Of a stretch of DNA of 33,517 bases, positions 23,149-33,508 are shown one piece after another. Origin of the DNA: Myxococcales bacterium (lineage in GTDB: Bacteria > Myxococcota_A > Polyangia > Haliangiales > Haliangiaceae). The notes below the pieces were generated by a model. It had not been told where the DNA came from. It saw only the letters and a program-made list of their open reading frames with translations, and searched no databases. Made by a program: the position numbers and the translations under genes. The stretch spans positions 1 through 33,517 of the forward strand of contig WYBA01000342.1 of NCBI GenBank assembly GCA_011526095.1. Direction: 5' to 3'. Every line of letters begins with the position of its first letter. The first letter of the stretch is position 1.

Positions 23149-26100
23149 TCACGGCAGACGCGGCAGCTGCGCCAGCAGCGCGTCGATCTCGGTGACGCGG
23201 GTGTCGAGGCGGGCGACCGCGTAGCCGGCGCGCGCGGTGGCGAGCAGGCGCCGGATCTCGGCGACGTCGCCGCGCAGGCCGATCAGCGCCTGGGCATGCT
23301 CCAGGCTCGCCCACGCCTCGGCCTGAGGATCGCTCCCCTCCCCGAGCAGCGCGAGCGCGGCCGTCGCGTGGTCGCGCGCCGCCGCGAACTCCTTCATCAG
23401 GTTCTCCGCCATCGCCGCCATCGTCAGCGCGTAGAGGTGGCGATCGTCGCCGCGCAGCGTCCGCTCGAAGATCGCGGCGCAGCGCAGCGCGACGTCGCGG
23501 GACGCCGCGAGCTCGCCGCGCGCGCGCTGCACGGCGGCGAGGTTGTACAGCGTCGTCGCGACCTTGACGTGATCGGGCCCGAACACGCGCTCCTGCACCG
23601 CGAGCGCGCGGTCGAGCGCGGCGACCGCGCGGTCGAGCTCGCCGGCGTTCTGGTAGACCAGCGCGAGGTTGGCGTCGGCGAGGGCGACCGTGGGGTTGTC
23701 CTCTCCCAGCGCGGCGACGAACCGCGCGCGCGCGTCCTCGAGCAGCGGGCCGGCGAGCTGCCACTGCCCGGTGTAGAGGTGCGCGACCGCGAGGTTGTGC
23801 GCGGCGGTCGCGACGTCGGTGCCGCTGATCTCGCGCGCCGCGCGGATCACCTCCATCGCGCGCGCGGCGATCGCCTCGGCGTCGCGCTCGCGATCGGCCT
23901 CGATCAGCGCGACGCTGAGCGACGCCAGCGTCGTGCCGACCAGCGGGTGGTCGGGGCCGAGCTCGACGACGCGCAGCGCCAGCGCGCGCTCGTAGAGCGC
24001 GACGCCGTCGGCGGCGCGGCCCGACGCGACCGCGGCCGACGCCTCGCCCATCAGCAGCTCGGCGAGCGCGAGCGGCGGCGCGTCGTCGCCGAGCAGGGCG
24101 CGGGCCTGCGCGGCGCGCTCGGCGGCGAGCGCCGCGTCGCCCTGCTCCTCGGCGACCGAGCCCGCGGCCGACAGCACGCCGGCGGCGCCGGCCGGGTTGC
24201 GCCGGCGCTCGGCCTCGGCGTCGGCGAGCCCGGCGCGGATCCAGCCGGCGGCGGCGGCGAAGTCGTAGCGCACCGCGCCGGCCGAGCGGATCAGGAACGC
24301 CAGCGCCCGCAGCGCCAGCTCGCCGTCGCCGCGGGCGCGCGCGTCGTAGTAAGCGTCGGCGACGAGGCGCTCGCCCTCGACCAGCTGGTCGCCCTCGTGC
24401 AGCAGGTGGCCGCGCGCCAGCGCCAGCGTCGCGTCGACCGCGGGATCGTCCAGCCCGAGGCCCGCGACGCGGTCGATCGTCGCGCGGGCGCGGTCGCGCC
24501 GGCCGAGCGCGAGATCGAGCAGCGCGCCCTCGAGCGCGGCGCGCGCGGTCGACACCGCCTCGAGCCGCGCTGGATCGGCGATCGGCGGCGGCTGCGCCGC
24601 GAGCACGACCGCGTCGCCGCACGGCGCGAGCGCCGGCAGCTCGGCGAGCGTGCGGACGAAGTCGGGGACGTCGGCGGCGGCCCGGGGCGCCGCCTCGGCC
24701 ACCGCGCGGGCGACGCGCGCGCGGAACCCCAGGCACGCCTGGCTGCGCGCGACCAGCTCGTCCGACCACTCGCGCCGGACGTGGCGCGCCTCGCACGCGG
24801 CGACCGCGACCGCGCGGTAGCGCGCGTCGAACCGCGCCAGCTGGTGGGCGACGTGCTCGGCGTCGTCGTCGCGGCGCAGCCGCGCCGCCGCGACCGCCGC
24901 GTCGCGCACCGCCGCGGGCAGCAGCGCCTCGACCTCGGCGCCGGCGCGCGCGCACGACGGCGCCGCCGCCGGGCGCATCGCCCACCACGTCGCGCCGGCG
25001 ACGCCGCCCGCGATCGCGACCGCGCCGAGCACGACCGCGCCGCGCGCGCCGCGCCGGCGCGGCGGCGGCACGACCTCGCGCAGCGCCGCCAGCAGCGTCC
25101 GCATGTCCGGGTGCCGCGCCGCGGGATCGACCGCGAGCCCGCGCTCGAGCAGCCGGCGCACCCGCGCCGGGACCTCGCTCGCCGGCGGCGGCCGCACCAC
25201 GCCCGCGGTGACCGCGTCGCGCAGCGCCGCGAACGTGTCGCCGGCGAACGGCCGGCGCCCGTAGAGCGCGTCCCACGCCACGACGCAGAACGCGAACTGA
25301 TCGGCGCGCGCGTCGGGCACGCGCGCCGCGAACTGCTCCGGCGCCATGTACGCCGGCGTGCCGATCGCCGCGCCGGTCATCGTCAGCGAGCCGTCGAGCG
25401 AGGGCGGCTCGCCGGTCGCCGCGGCCGGCGCGCCGCCGCGCGCGTCGACGGTCGCGGCGAGCCCGTCGCTGACGTCGCTGCCGCCGGCGACGTCGCCGAC
25501 GTCGCCGACGTCGCCGCTCCGCGTCGCCGCCGCGGGCGCGGCCGCCGCCGCGACCTCGCCGCTGCGCGCCTCGCCGTCCTCGCCGAGCGCGCGCGCCAGG
25601 CCGAAGTCGCTGACGCGCGGCCGCCCGTCGTCCCCGACGAGCACGTTCTCCGGCTTGAAGTCGCGGTGGACCAGGCCGGCGTCGTGGGCCGCGGCGAGCC
25701 CCTCGCCCGCCGCGAGCAGGATCGCCAGGGCCTCGCGCCACGGCCGCGGGCGCGCCGCGAGCCACGCGCGCAGGGTCATCCCCGGCACGTACTCCATCGC
25801 GACGAACAGCCGGTCGCCCACCTGCCCGACCTCGAACACCGGGACGACGTTGGGGTGCGCGAGCTGGGCCATCGCCACGGCCTCGCGGTGCAGTCGCGCC
25901 GTCCCGGCCGCGGCCCGGTGGATCTTGAGCGCGACGTCGCGGCGCAGCGTCAGGTCGCGGGCGAGGTAGACCGTGCCCATCCCGCCGGCGCCGATCCGGC
26001 GCTCGATGCGAAACCGGCCGGCGACCTCGGTGCCGGGGGCCAGGCCGGGCGGCTCGGGCGGTCGCGCCGGCGCCCGCGCGACCGCCGCGAGCAGCGCGTC

Positions 26101-26214
26101 GTCCTCGCTGACGGCGGACGCCGACAGGTCGAGCGAGTCCCCGAGGGCCCTCGCCCGGGTGTCGCGGGTGTCGTGGGTGTCGTCGTCGACCAACGCCTGG
26201 CATTGTACGGCCAA
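23149..26214 (-). CDS. Membrane Ser/Thr protein kinase with C-terminal TPR region
   Basis: A 1021-residue Hanks-type kinase. The kinase domain spans about 68-365: glycine loop GAGGMG, Lys97 in VALKIH, HRDFKPEN (183-190), DFG (203-205), GTPAYMAPE (285-293). DFG and APE are 90 residues apart, with a low-complexity insert of about 60 residues containing GDV repeats. One membrane helix (about 393-418) follows, then about 600 residues of helical TPR-like repeats (for example LYNLAAVQRARGELAASRDVALRCAAIFE), probably the extracytoplasmic or protein-interaction part. This architecture is very common in myxobacteria. No ATG is available; I accept TTG at 26214, with GGGGAGG about 11 nt upstream. TATAAC on the minus strand lies 35 nt upstream, overlapping the -10 of the divergent dehydratase gene. 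Confidence 0.88.
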   Translation of the reverse strand: MAVQCQALVDDDTHDTRDTRARALGDSLDLSASAVSEDDALLAAVARAPARPPEPPGLAPGTEVAGRFRIERRIGAGGMGTVYLARDLTLRRDVALKIHRAAAGTARLHREAVAMAQLAHPNVVPVFEVGQVGDRLFVAMEYVPGMTLRAWLAARPRPWREALAILLAAGEGLAAAHDAGLVHRDFKPENVLVGDDGRPRVSDFGLARALGEDGEARSGEVAAAAAPAAATRSGDVGDVGDVAGGSDVSDGLAATVDARGGAPAAATGEPPSLDGSLTMTGAAIGTPAYMAPEQFAARVPDARADQFAFCVVAWDALYGRRPFAGDTFAALRDAVTAGVVRPPPASEVPARVRRLLERGLAVDPAARHPDMRTLLAALREVVPPPRRRGARGAVVLGAVAIAGGVAGATWWAMRPAAAPSCARAGAEVEALLPAAVRDAAVAAARLRRDDDAEHVAHQLARFDARYRAVAVAACEARHVRREWSDELVARSQACLGFRARVARAVAEAAPRAAADVPDFVRTLAELPALAPCGDAVVLAAQPPPIADPARLEAVSTARAALEGALLDLALGRRDRARATIDRVAGLGLDDPAVDATLALARGHLLHEGDQLVEGERLVADAYYDARARGDGELALRALAFLIRSAGAVRYDFAAAAGWIRAGLADAEAERRRNPAGAAGVLSAAGSVAEEQGDAALAAERAAQARALLGDDAPPLALAELLMGEASAAVASGRAADGVALYERALALRVVELGPDHPLVGTTLASLSVALIEADRERDAEAIAARAMEVIRAAREISGTDVATAAHNLAVAHLYTGQWQLAGPLLEDARARFVAALGEDNPTVALADANLALVYQNAGELDRAVAALDRALAVQERVFGPDHVKVATTLYNLAAVQRARGELAASRDVALRCAAIFERTLRGDDRHLYALTMAAMAENLMKEFAAARDHATAALALLGEGSDPQAEAWASLEHAQALIGLRGDVAEIRRLLATARAGYAVARLDTRVTEIDALLAQLPRLP

Positions 26215-26249
26215 TCGTGGGGCGACCTCCCCGGCGGCCGGGGCCCCGC

Positions 26250-26257
26250 GTTATAGG
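26250..26257. promoter_or_regulatory. Overlapping divergent -10 boxes
   Basis: GTTATAGG contains TATAGG reading plus (26252-26257) toward the dehydratase gene and TATAAC reading minus (26255-26250) toward the kinase gene. The two would compete for RNA polymerase. Plus-strand initiation would fall near 26264-26266, where a second GTG start lies. Confidence 0.45.
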
Positions 26258-29200
26258 TGCGCATCGTGACCCGCCCGCCGCGCTTCCGCCCCGATCGCTC
26301 GTTCGTGCTGCGCACGCCCCTGCTCGCCGTGGACGAGCTCGCGGCCTGGGGCGCCGGCTCGGGCCCCGGCGACGCCAGCGGCGACGCCGACGCTGCGGTC
26401 GCGGCGCAGCGCGCCCACCTCGCCGCGCTGCTGGCGCGCCCCGAGGTCGAGGAGGCGGTCGCGCTGGCGTCGCCGGGCCTGCACGCCGAGCTGCCGACCT
26501 GGCGCGACGCCCCCGACGGCGAGCGCGGCCGCCGGGTCGAGCGCGCGCTCGTCAAGTACGTCGCGCGCATGGCGACGCGCGCCACGCCGTTCGGGCTGTT
26601 CGCGGGCGTGTCGTCCGGCGCGCTCGCCGCGCCGCGCGCGCCCGAGCGCCTCGCGCTCGGCGCGCCGCGCGACCACCGCCGCCGCACCCGCGTCGACAAC
26701 GACGTGCTGTTCCAGCTCGCGCAGCGGCTCGCGCGCGATCCCGCGGCGCGCGCGCGCCTCACCTGGCGGCCGAACACCAGCCTGGTCGAGGTCGCCGGGC
26801 GGCTGCGCTACGCCGAGGCGCGCGCCGGCGCCGGCCGCGGCCTGTCGTACCACCTCGTCTCGGCCGAGCCGACGCCCTACCTGCGCGCGACGCTGGCGCG
26901 GGCGCGCGCCGGCGCGCGCGCGGCCGAGCTCGCGGCGGCGCTCGTCGCCGACGATCCCGAGGTCACGCTCGACGAGGCGAGCGCGTACGTCGACGAGCTG
27001 CTCGACGCCCAGCTGCTCGTCCCCGACCTCGGCGTCACCGTCACCGGGCCCGAGCCGATCGACGCGATGATCGCGCAGGCGCGCGGCGCCGGCCTCGACG
27101 ACGTCGCCGCGGCGCTGACCGCCGCGCGCGACGCGATCGCCGCGATCGACGCCGACGGACCGGGCGCCGCGCCGGCCCGCTACGCGCCGGTGCGCGAGGC
27201 GCTCGAGGCGCTGTTCGCGCCCGGCCTGGACGAGGCGCCCGCGACGGCGGAGGGCGCGGCGCCCCAGGCGGAGGCCGGCGGCGACGCGGCGCCCGCGCGC
27301 GCGCACCTCGACCCGTCGCGGCTGTTCCAGGTCGACCTCGCGCCCGCCGCCGACGCGACGCTCGGCGCCGACGTCGCGACCGAGATCGCCCGCGCCGTCG
27401 AGGTGCTGCGCCGGCTGACGCCCGCGCGCGACGACGCCGGGCTCGCCGCGTTCCGCCGCGCGTTCAACGAGCGGTGGGAGGGTCGCGAGATCCCGCTGGC
27501 CGAGGCGCTCGACGAGGAGGCCGGGATCGGGTTCGAGGCCGCGACCGGCCCGGGCAGCGAGGGCAGCCCGCTGCTCGCCGGGTTGCCGTTCCCCGGCGCG
27601 CCGGCCGAGCCGCGCGGCGGGTGGTCGCGGCGCGAGGCGTGGCTGCTCGCGCGCCTGACCCGCGCGATCGCCGACGGCGAGGAGGAGATCGTGCTGTCCG
27701 ACGACGACGTCGCCGCGATGGCCGCGCCCGACGCCGCCCGGCTACCCGACGCGTTCGCGGTGATGGCGAGCTTCGGCCGCGACCCGGCGACCGGCGCGCT
27801 CGCGCTGCTGGTCGACGGCGCCTCGGGCCCCAGCGGGGCGAACCTGCTCGGCCGGTTCTGCCACCTCGACGCCGGCGTGCACGCCCACGTCCGCGCCCAC
27901 CTCGCGGCCGAGGAGGCGCTGCGCCCCGACGTCACGTTCGCCGAGGTCGTCCACCTCGCCGAGGGCCGCAACGGCAACATCCTGTGCCGCCCGGTGATCC
28001 GCGACCACGAGATCGTCTACCTCGGGCTCGGCGGCGCCGAGCCGGCGCGCCAGCTCCCGCTCGACGACCTGCGCGCCTCGGTCCGCGGCGACCGCATCGT
28101 GCTGCGCTCGACCCGGCTGGGCCGGCCGGTCGTGCCGCGGCTGTCGAGCGCGCACAACGTCCGCGCGTTCGGCCTCGGCGTCTACCGCTTCCTCCACGCG
28201 CTCGGGGCGCAGGACGGCCAGAGCGTCGGGTGGTCGTGGGGCGCGCTCGGCGACGCGCCGCGGCTGCCGCGCGTCCGCCACGGCAAGGTCGTGCTGGCGC
28301 GCGCGAGCTGGACCCTGCGCAAGCGCGACCTCGACGAGCTGGCGAAGGCGATCAAGGGCGGCGGCGCGGCGGCGCGCGCGCGCGGCCTGGCCGCGATGGC
28401 GGCGCTGCGCGCGCGCCTCGGCCTGCCCCGCCACGTCGTGCTGCTCGACGGCGACAACGAGCTGTACGCAGACCTCGACCACGCGCTGCTCACCGACGCG
28501 CTGGTCGACGAGCTCGCCGGGCGCGGCGGGGCCCAGCTCGCCGAGGTCTACCCGGCGCCCGTGCACGCGCCAGTGACCGGCCCCGGCGGCCGCCACGCGT
28601 GCGAGATCGTCGTGACGTTCGTCCGGGAACCGGACGCACCGGCCAAGGCGACGAAGGCGCCGGCGAGCTCGAAGGCGGGGCCCGCCTCCGCCCCCGTCGC
28701 GCCCGACGTCGCCGCCGCGCCGCTGCCCGCGTCGCGCCCGACCCGACGGTTCGCGCCCGGCTCGCGCTGGCTCTACGCCAAGCTCTACGGCGGCGTGTCG
28801 TCGGCCGACCGCGCGCTACGCGAGGCGGTCGCGCCGGTCGTGCGCGACGCGCTCGCGTCCGGCGCCGCGCGCCGGTGGTTCTTCATCCGCTACGCCGACC
28901 CGCACCCGCACCTGCGCCTGCGGCTGGACGGCGATCCGGCGCGCCTCGGCGGCGAGGTCCTCGGCGCGCTGCACGACGCGGCCGCGCCGCTGCTCGACGA
29001 CGGCGCGCTGTGGCGCGTCCAGCTCGACACCTACGAGCCCGAGATCGATCGCTACGGCGGCCCCGCGGCGATCGAGCTGGCCGAGGACGTGTTCTGGCGC
29101 GACAGCGAGGCGTGCCTGACGATCGTCGAGCACCTCGACGGCGACGCCGGCGCCGACGCGCGGTGGCAGCTCGCGCTGCGCAGCTCGGACGACCTGCTCG

Positions 29201-29643
29201 CGGCGCTCGGGCTCGACGCCGACGCGCGCGCCGCGGTGTTCGCCGCCGCCAAGACGTCGATGGACGCCGAGTTCCGCGCGTCGACGCCGCTGCACCAGGC
29301 GATCGGCGAGCGCTACCGCGCGCGCCAGGCCGACCTCGACGCGCTGCTCGCGCCCGGCGCGGCCGCCGACCCCGACCACCCGCTCGCGCCCGGCCTGGCC
29401 GCGCTCGCCACGCGCGACGCCGCCCTCGCGCCGACCGCCGCCGCGCTGCGCGCGCTCGACGCCGCCGGCGGGATGCGCCCGCCGCTGGCCGAGATCGCGT
29501 GGAGCCTGGTCCACATGACGTGCAACCGCCTGCTCCACGCCTCGGCCCGCGCGCAGGAGCTGGTGATCTACGACCTGCTCAAGCGCCACCACGCGCGCCG
29601 GCGTGCGCTGGCGGCGCGCGCCGCGGCGGCGCCGGCGCCGTGA
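26257..29643 (+). CDS. Full-length lantibiotic-type dehydratase (LanB, class I lanthipeptide/thiopeptide family)
   Basis: A 1128-residue enzyme. LanB proteins dehydrate Ser/Thr of a precursor peptide, using glutamyl-tRNA to glutamylate the side chain and then eliminating glutamate. The N-terminal glutamylation domain shows FVLRTPLLAVDEL, KYVARMATRATPFGLFAGV (about 100-118), GRNGNILCRPVIRDHEIVYLG, LSSAHNVRAFGLGVYRFLHAL and LLDGDNELYADLDHALL. A 45-residue Ala/Pro/Lys linker (about 790-835) leads to the elimination (SpaB_C-like) domain: WLYAKLYGGVSSADRAL, RRWFFIRYADPHPHLRLRL, YEPEIDRYGG and VHMTCNRLL. Both halves are intact. The start is GTG at 26257 or, as promoter spacing favours, GTG at 26266. 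No precursor, LanC cyclase, protease or exporter is visible nearby. Confidence 0.9.
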   Translation: MRIVTRPPRFRPDRSFVLRTPLLAVDELAAWGAGSGPGDASGDADAAVAAQRAHLAALLARPEVEEAVALASPGLHAELPTWRDAPDGERGRRVERALVKYVARMATRATPFGLFAGVSSGALAAPRAPERLALGAPRDHRRRTRVDNDVLFQLAQRLARDPAARARLTWRPNTSLVEVAGRLRYAEARAGAGRGLSYHLVSAEPTPYLRATLARARAGARAAELAAALVADDPEVTLDEASAYVDELLDAQLLVPDLGVTVTGPEPIDAMIAQARGAGLDDVAAALTAARDAIAAIDADGPGAAPARYAPVREALEALFAPGLDEAPATAEGAAPQAEAGGDAAPARAHLDPSRLFQVDLAPAADATLGADVATEIARAVEVLRRLTPARDDAGLAAFRRAFNERWEGREIPLAEALDEEAGIGFEAATGPGSEGSPLLAGLPFPGAPAEPRGGWSRREAWLLARLTRAIADGEEEIVLSDDDVAAMAAPDAARLPDAFAVMASFGRDPATGALALLVDGASGPSGANLLGRFCHLDAGVHAHVRAHLAAEEALRPDVTFAEVVHLAEGRNGNILCRPVIRDHEIVYLGLGGAEPARQLPLDDLRASVRGDRIVLRSTRLGRPVVPRLSSAHNVRAFGLGVYRFLHALGAQDGQSVGWSWGALGDAPRLPRVRHGKVVLARASWTLRKRDLDELAKAIKGGGAAARARGLAAMAALRARLGLPRHVVLLDGDNELYADLDHALLTDALVDELAGRGGAQLAEVYPAPVHAPVTGPGGRHACEIVVTFVREPDAPAKATKAPASSKAGPASAPVAPDVAAAPLPASRPTRRFAPGSRWLYAKLYGGVSSADRALREAVAPVVRDALASGAARRWFFIRYADPHPHLRLRLDGDPARLGGEVLGALHDAAAPLLDDGALWRVQLDTYEPEIDRYGGPAAIELAEDVFWRDSEACLTIVEHLDGDAGADARWQLALRSSDDLLAALGLDADARAAVFAAAKTSMDAEFRASTPLHQAIGERYRARQADLDALLAPGAAADPDHPLAPGLAALATRDAALAPTAAALRALDAAGGMRPPLAEIAWSLVHMTCNRLLHASARAQELVIYDLLKRHHARRRALAARAAAAPAP

Positions 29644-30139
29644 CGATCGCGCAGGCCGCGGCGATCGCGTCGAGCGCCGCGCCCTCGCCGCCCGGCGTGA
29701 CCACGACCTCCGGCGCGACCGGCGGCTCGTAGGCGACGCCGGCGCCCGGCAGGGTCGAGCCGGCGCCGGCCGCGGCGTAGAGCCCCTTGGGATCGCGGCG
29801 CCGGCACAGCTCGGGCGGCGTCGCGACGTACACCTCGACGAACCGCGGCGCCGCGGCGCGCGCGGCGTCGCGCCAGGCGCGGCGGTGCGCCGTCGCCGCG
29901 ACGATCGCGATCGCGCCCTGCGTCGCGACCACGCACGCCAGGTTGCCGAGCGTGCGGTAGAAGCCGTCGCGCGCGACCTCGTCGTAGCCGGGCCGCGGCA
30001 CCAGCGCGGCGCGGATCGTGTCGCCGTCGAGGACGATCGCGACGCGCCCGGTGGCCCGCAGCCGCCGCGCGAGCGCCCGCGCCAGCGTCGACTTGCCGGC
30101 CGCGGGCGGGCCGGTCAGCCACACCACCGCGCCGGTCAC
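29579..30139 (-). CDS. Adenylylsulfate kinase-like protein (CysC family, divergent active site)
   Basis: A 186-residue P-loop kinase. Walker A is GPPAAGKSTLA. LDGDTIR replaces the LDGDNxR of true APS kinases. FVEVYVATPPELCRRRDPKGLYAAA and YEPPVAPEVVV are clear CysC signatures. The usual DRxxNIRR and ISPxR blocks are altered (ARDGFYRTLGN and ATAHRRAWRD), so the substrate may not be adenylylsulfate. True CysC makes PAPS for sulfate assimilation or sulfation. The GTG start overlaps the stop of the APH-like gene (GTGA), so the pair is coupled. Neighbouring APH and P-loop kinases are also known as fused proteins, which supports a joint role. Its last 65 bp overlap the 3' end of the convergent dehydratase gene. 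Confidence 0.75.
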   Translation of the reverse strand: MTGAVVWLTGPPAAGKSTLARALARRLRATGRVAIVLDGDTIRAALVPRPGYDEVARDGFYRTLGNLACVVATQGAIAIVAATAHRRAWRDAARAAAPRFVEVYVATPPELCRRRDPKGLYAAAGAGSTLPGAGVAYEPPVAPEVVVTPGGEGAALDAIAAACAIVTAPAPPRRAPPAHAGARGGA

Positions 30140-31212
30140 GGCGCCACCTCGTCGGCCGTGGCCGGGGCGAACCGCGGCGCGTCGAGCGCGCGCTCGACCC
30201 AGCTCAGCAGCGCGTCGCGCGCGCCGGGCGAGACGTCCGGGTACCACCGCGGGCTCGCCAGCACCAGCGCGCGCCACGCCAGCCACGGCGCCGCGACGTC
30301 GAGCAGCCCGACGTCGCCGGTGCGCTCGAGGTAGCCGTCCCACAGCCGCCGCCACAGCGCGCCCAGCCCGCGCCCCCACGCGCCCGGGCGGTCGAGCGCG
30401 AAGAACACGTAGTTGACGGCGAGCGCGGTGACGTCGTCGGCGGGCTCGCCGGCGCAGCCGCGGCTGGCGTCGAGCAGGGTCAGCCGGTCGTCGCGATCGA
30501 ACACCAGGTTGAACGGGTGGAAGTCGCCGTGGATGCGGCGCAGCCGCTCGGCGCGATCCTTGAGCCGCCACCGCCACGCCACGCACCGCGCCTCGATCGC
30601 CGCCAGCCGCGTGGGCGAGGCCGCCGGCGTGTCGGCCGGGTAGCCGTCGACGATGCCGAAGATGCCCTCGCCCGCGCCGACGAGGTCGCGGACCGCGCGG
30701 GTGTAGGCCGACGCGGGGCGCGCCTGGCGCTGGTGCAGCCGCGCCAGGTGGTCGACGAGCAGGTCGAGCCGCGCGTGATCCCGCGGCGTCGCCCCGCTGA
30801 TCGCGATCCGCCGCAGGTCGGCGGCGTAGACCTCGCCCTCCGCCCAGGCGGTGAGCACGTAGGGCTCGCCGTCGGCCAGCGACGTCAGCGTCCCGTCCTC
30901 GGCCATGAGCCCGACGTCGAGCGCCGCGACGTGCCCCGGGATGTGCCCCCAGGTGTCGTAGGCGAGGACCGCCTCGGCGACGCGATCGGCGCGACGGTCG
31001 TGGCCGTGCTCGTCGGGGCGCTCGGTGTGGAGCACCAGGACGCGGCGCTTGCCGTCGGCGTCGCGGACCGTGACGCGGACCGGCACGCCGTAGCCGATCG
31101 CCTTGTGCGTCGCCCCGGGGTCGCCGCCGCCCGCGTCGTCGGCGAGCGGCCGGACCTCCTCGATGACACCGCACGGCACGTGCCGGCGGATGAGGGTTCG
31201 CACGGCGTCCAT
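30136..31212 (-). CDS. APH-like phosphotransferase (aminoglycoside phosphotransferase family)
   Basis: A 358-residue cytoplasmic small-molecule kinase. The catalytic loop is IHGDFHPFNLVF (HGDxHxxN) and the metal-binding Asp is in LTLLDASRG; the N-lobe contains YGVPVRVTVRDADGKRRVLVLHTER in place of the usual nucleotide-binding strands. The substrate is unknown; the family includes antibiotic, choline and sugar kinases, and there is no reason to call this a resistance gene. The ATG at 31212 follows TTGATGT about 6 nt upstream, another possible very short leader. The gene is the first of a coupled pair with the CysC-like kinase and lies 97 bp downstream of the Cys-rich lipoprotein gene on the same strand. 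Confidence 0.8.
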   Translation of the reverse strand: MDAVRTLIRRHVPCGVIEEVRPLADDAGGGDPGATHKAIGYGVPVRVTVRDADGKRRVLVLHTERPDEHGHDRRADRVAEAVLAYDTWGHIPGHVAALDVGLMAEDGTLTSLADGEPYVLTAWAEGEVYAADLRRIAISGATPRDHARLDLLVDHLARLHQRQARPASAYTRAVRDLVGAGEGIFGIVDGYPADTPAASPTRLAAIEARCVAWRWRLKDRAERLRRIHGDFHPFNLVFDRDDRLTLLDASRGCAGEPADDVTALAVNYVFFALDRPGAWGRGLGALWRRLWDGYLERTGDVGLLDVAAPWLAWRALVLASPRWYPDVSPGARDALLSWVERALDAPRFAPATADEVAP

Positions 31213-31309
31213 GCCCGTACATCAAGCATGCCGCGTGCCCGCGCCGGGCCCCGGTCGCCGGCAACGGCTGCGCCGCGCCGCCCACCCGGCGCAACGGTTT
31301 CGCGCAAGG

Positions 31310-31699
31310 TCACGGGGATCGCGGCGGCGCGCAGCCCTCCTGCTCGACGACGCACTGGCCCTGCTCGCACGCCCCGCGCGCGTAGCACCCGGGCGGCCAC
31401 GGCGGGCACTTCGGCGCCTCGCACTCGATGCGTAGGCGGGCACACTTGTTCTCGAGCTCGATCAGCACGGCGTCGAGGGAGGTCACCGCGATCGCCTCGA
31501 ACGGCGGCACCGGCGGGCACTCGCCGCAGCAGGTCAGCTCCGGCAGCAGCGTGCAATCGCGGTCTTGCTCGCAGTCCACTCCGAGCGGCCGCGGCACCGC
31601 GAACGGCCGAGCGGGCGCCGCGTCCCGCCGCGGGGTCGGGGCGTCGCCGCACGCGCCCGCCGCCGCGACGCCCAGGGCCAGTGCCGGCAGCCACCGCAT
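31310..31699 (-). CDS. Cys-rich lipoprotein of unknown function
   Basis: A 129-residue exported protein. The ATG at 31699 opens a lipoprotein signal with lipobox AAGAC. The mature part holds eleven cysteines in a compact pattern: [22 protein letters not shown], then [33 protein letters not shown]. Such CxxDxDC...CCGxCPP...CxxGxC patterns recur in myxobacterial secreted proteins, presumably disulfide-stabilised. I do not know a function. It is divergent from the CoA synthetase gene at 31793 and may share a transcript with the APH-like and CysC-like genes downstream. It does not look like a lanthipeptide precursor: it has a Sec lipoprotein signal instead of a leader peptide, and Ser/Thr are few. 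Confidence 0.68.
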   Translation of the reverse strand: MRWLPALALGVAAAGACGDAPTPRRDAAPARPFAVPRPLGVDCEQDRDCTLLPELTCCGECPPVPPFEAIAVTSLDAVLIELENKCARLRIECEAPKCPPWPPGCYARGACEQGQCVVEQEGCAPPRSP

Positions 31700-31792
31700 G
31701 GCCGCCGGTGTTGCACCGCGCGCGCCAGCGGGCGCGGAGGGGCGCGCCAGCCAGCGACGCGCCGTGGCGCGGGCGGTGCATTTCCTCGGGGC

Positions 31793-33504
<1,712 letters not shown>

Positions 33505-33508
<4 letters not shown>

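Noticed and set aside
22307..26203. A single 1298-codon minus frame
   Set aside because: Only its last 244 codons (PilZ-receiver) look like protein. The rest is Arg/Gly-rich antisense of frame to the kinase gene, which has complete kinase motifs in another frame.
30136..31212. Antibiotic resistance gene
   Set aside because: The APH fold motif alone does not show aminoglycoside specificity, and the gene is coupled to a CysC-like kinase, which points to another small molecule.
31310..31699. Cys-rich small protein as a LanB precursor peptide
   Set aside because: It begins with a lipoprotein signal, has few Ser/Thr to dehydrate and is 2 kb away on the opposite strand behind two other genes.
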